Below are positions 4,826 through 5,774 of a stretch of DNA of 5,774 nucleotides, piece by piece. Origin of the DNA: an uncultured Methanobrevibacter sp. (GTDB taxonomy: Archaea > Methanobacteriota > Methanobacteria > Methanobacteriales > Methanobacteriaceae); NCBI GenBank assembly GCA_902783085.1, contig CACZPT010000146.1, forward strand, positions 1-5,774. Reading direction: 5' to 3'. The notes under the pieces were generated by a model, which saw nothing but the letters and a program-made list of their open reading frames with translations, was not told the DNA's origin and did no database searches. Position numbers and translations under genes: made by a program. Every line of letters starts with the position of its first letter. Within the stretch, counting starts at the first letter, position 1.

Positions 4826-5560
4826 TTGGTTGTATTCTAAAATAAAGTCCATATGATTTTTATCTAATAATTTTAATGCTGATATGTTTTGGGGGGTTGT
4901 TCCGGATCGCTCTTCAACAAGGTTTCTAAGTGAATGATTAAGCATGTGGGTTTGTATTTCTTTTATTACAAACTCCAAACATTCAATATTTTTTGCTTCA
5001 AGTTCTTCTTGAGTTATATTTTCATAAATCTTGTACATATTTAAATCATAAGCTTTTGTTGGTGTTTGCAAGACATTTAAATAACTATAATAATTACTTG
5101 CATCAACTAAAAATCCATCAATACCCATGTAAGTTAATAGTGGCATAAATGAACTTTCTGCAAATGTAAATATTAGCACACTATTTGGGTGAGCATTTTT
5201 TCTTAAATTAACTACAATTTCAACTAACTCTCTTGGATTTGTTAGTAATTCATCCCCATTTGCTATTATGAATATGTTATAACCAATCTTTTCTAGTTCT
5301 TTAAGGGATTTTATTCTTAAATCCAGATATTTTGAACCTTCAATTACAGCACAGTCATACTTGTCAACATTTTCTTTTGCAAGTTTTAAGGTTTCTTTAA
5401 TATTATATTCTGCTATTTCTTTATCAACATTATATGCTGAGCCTTCATATGGGCTGATTTTTAAATCATTTTTATAAAATAGTTTTGGAGTAATATTTCC
5501 GTTTAATTTACCAATTCTTCCAGGTCCGTCATGAGATTTAATTTCGAATTTTGTAATCAT
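4817..5560 (-). CDS. Archaeosine synthase (ArcS)-like protein, TGT-like domain only
   Basis: A 247-residue protein resembling the N-terminal, tRNA-guanine-transglycosylase-like domain of archaeosine synthase (ArcS/TgtA2), which modifies preQ0 at tRNA position 15 towards archaeosine. Supporting segments are the start FEIKSHDGPGRIGKL (5-19), which matches the FEVxxRDGxARxG type opening of ArcS, GYNIFIIANGDELLTNPREL (93-112), LLTYMGIDGFLVDASNYYS (141-159) in the place of the TGT Asp loop, and HSLRNLVEERSGTTPQNIS (209-227) followed by ALKLLD. Full-length ArcS is much longer, with further domains, a PUA domain and a PCxxxKPYxxSxxH motif. None of these is present here, and the gene ends at the domain boundary against a convergent neighbour, so this looks like a natural single-domain form rather than a frameshift. 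A partner may be encoded elsewhere. Start: ATG at 5558-5560 with a TATA-like element 27 bases upstream; the purine-rich AAGGGAAG before it is at best a weak SD. Confidence 0.65.
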   Translation of the reverse strand: MITKFEIKSHDGPGRIGKLNGNITPKLFYKNDLKISPYEGSAYNVDKEIAEYNIKETLKLAKENVDKYDCAVIEGSKYLDLRIKSLKELEKIGYNIFIIANGDELLTNPRELVEIVVNLRKNAHPNSVLIFTFAESSFMPLLTYMGIDGFLVDASNYYSYLNVLQTPTKAYDLNMYKIYENITQEELEAKNIECLEFVIKEIQTHMLNHSLRNLVEERSGTTPQNISALKLLDKNHMDFILEYNQLF

Positions 5561-5582
5561 TTAATTCTTCCCTTTTAACTAG

Positions 5583-5591
5583 TTTATATTA
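5583..5591 (-). promoter_or_regulatory. TATA-like element of the ArcS-like gene
   Basis: On the minus strand this reads TAATATAAA, centred 27 bases before the start codon, which again fits leaderless or near-leaderless initiation. The same AT-rich core reads TTTATATTA on the plus strand and could also drive plus-strand transcription towards the hairpin at 5609-5653. Confidence 0.45.
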
Positions 5592-5608
5592 TTATAGTTT
5601 AGACGTAT

Positions 5609-5653
5609 AAAGCTCATAGAATTAGTTGTCTTACAATTAAAGTTATGGGCTTT
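5609..5653 (+). ncRNA. Candidate structured RNA: 45-base two-part hairpin
   Basis: The outer stem AAAGCTCATAG (5609-5619) pairs with TTATGGGCTTT (5643-5653): 11 pairs, two of them G-U. After a symmetric 2x2 internal loop (5620-5621 / 5641-5642), the inner stem TTAGTTGT (5622-5629) pairs with ACAATTAA (5633-5640): 8 pairs, one G-U, closed by a CTT loop. All three non-Watson-Crick pairs are G-U on the plus strand and would be A-C mismatches on the minus strand, so the structure favours a plus-strand RNA. A TATA-like element at 5583-5590 would place initiation near the base of the hairpin, and T tracts follow at 5655-5658, 5666-5670 and 5676-5681. No protein is encoded here. It could be a short RNA with its own terminator or part of the leader of a gene beyond the window. 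Confidence 0.5.
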
Positions 5654-5665
5654 CTTTTATATATA

Positions 5666-5692
5666 TTTTTGCTGCTTTTTTGATATATTTTT
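5666..5692 (+). terminator. T-tract cluster, possible terminator of the hairpin RNA
   Basis: T runs at 5666-5670 (five), 5676-5681 (six) and 5688-5692 (five) follow the 5609-5653 hairpin on the plus strand. They resemble an archaeal U-tract terminator and would end a plus-strand transcript of roughly 60-80 bases. AT-rich promoter-proximal DNA could also explain them. Confidence 0.35.
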
Positions 5693-5731
5693 GAGTATTT
5701 TTATGTATTGAATTTCATTTTCACACATTAA

Positions 5732-5745
5732 AATCAATTTTGATT
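5732..5745. repeat. Inverted repeat next to the right-edge promoter
   Basis: AATCAA (5732-5737) and TTGATT (5740-5745) are exact reverse complements separated by TT. The repeat sits just upstream of the TATA-like element at 5761-5770 and could be an operator of the gene beyond the window, but a 6-base half-site in AT-rich DNA is weak evidence. Confidence 0.3.
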
Positions 5746-5756
5746 CGGTTATTTTG

Positions 5757-5770
5757 AAAAGTATTTATAC
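5757..5770 (+). promoter_or_regulatory. Promoter of a plus-strand gene beyond the window
   Basis: AAAAGTATTTATAC combines an A-rich BRE-like stretch with a TATA-like TATTTATA, a form common in promoters of Methanobrevibacter-type genomes. Initiation would fall near 5790, beyond the window edge, so the gene it serves cannot be named. Confidence 0.45.
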
Positions 5771-5774
5771 TTAT

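Noticed and set aside
4891..4896. Six-G run (CCCCCC AAAA on the coding strand) as a frameshift or slippage site in the ArcS-like gene
   Set aside because: The zero-frame codons do not fit a -1 slippery heptamer, and the residues after the run still fit the family pattern (ALKLLD), so no frame change is needed.

Overview
The window is AT-rich and reads as chromosomal DNA of a euryarchaeal methanogen, most likely a Methanobrevibacter-like member of the Methanobacteriales. The evidence is the gene set: archaeal MtnA, Trm5-type tRNA m1G37 methyltransferase, diphthine synthase and an archaeosine-synthase-like protein. Start regions lacking Shine-Dalgarno (SD) sites but with a TATA-like element about 26-29 bases before the ATG, and poly-T terminators, also fit. 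The genus is an inference from composition and protein style. No phage, IS element, CRISPR array, tRNA or rRNA is visible.

Layout: 1-124 holds the probable tail of an upstream + strand gene and the mtnA promoter. mtnA (125-1054, +) ends tail-to-tail with trm5 (1047-2069, -), the two overlapping by 8 bases. trm5 is divergent from dphB (2087-2878, +), with only 17 bases between the annotated start codons. A 346-base gap (2879-3224) has no convincing gene but contains three successive inverted repeats, one of them strong, a 12-base palindrome and two tiny ORFs. A 51-residue ribbon-helix-helix (RHH) type protein (3225-3380, +) follows and ends in a run of T tracts. Next is a two-gene unit: a 304-residue coiled-coil protein of unknown function (3482-4396, +) and a 141-residue PsbP/Mog1-like protein (4400-4825, +), 3 bases apart. 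The latter overlaps by 9 bases, tail-to-tail, a 247-residue protein resembling only the N-terminal TGT-like domain of archaeosine synthase (4817-5560, -). The last 214 bases carry that gene's promoter, a 45-base hairpin whose three non-Watson-Crick pairs are all G-U on the + strand (a candidate small RNA), and a TATA-like element for a + strand gene beyond the window.

Functionally, three of the genes modify the translation apparatus: Trm5 (tRNA G37), DphB (diphthamide on elongation factor 2) and the ArcS-like protein (archaeosine in the tRNA D-loop). MtnA handles methylthioribose-1-phosphate in recycling of S-adenosylmethionine-derived methylthioadenosine. The coiled-coil/PsbP-like pair and the RHH protein have no assigned role. 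I see no defence system or other clearly new multi-gene system. The most interesting items are the 5609-5653 hairpin, the hairpin array in 2895-3043 and the single-domain ArcS-like protein.
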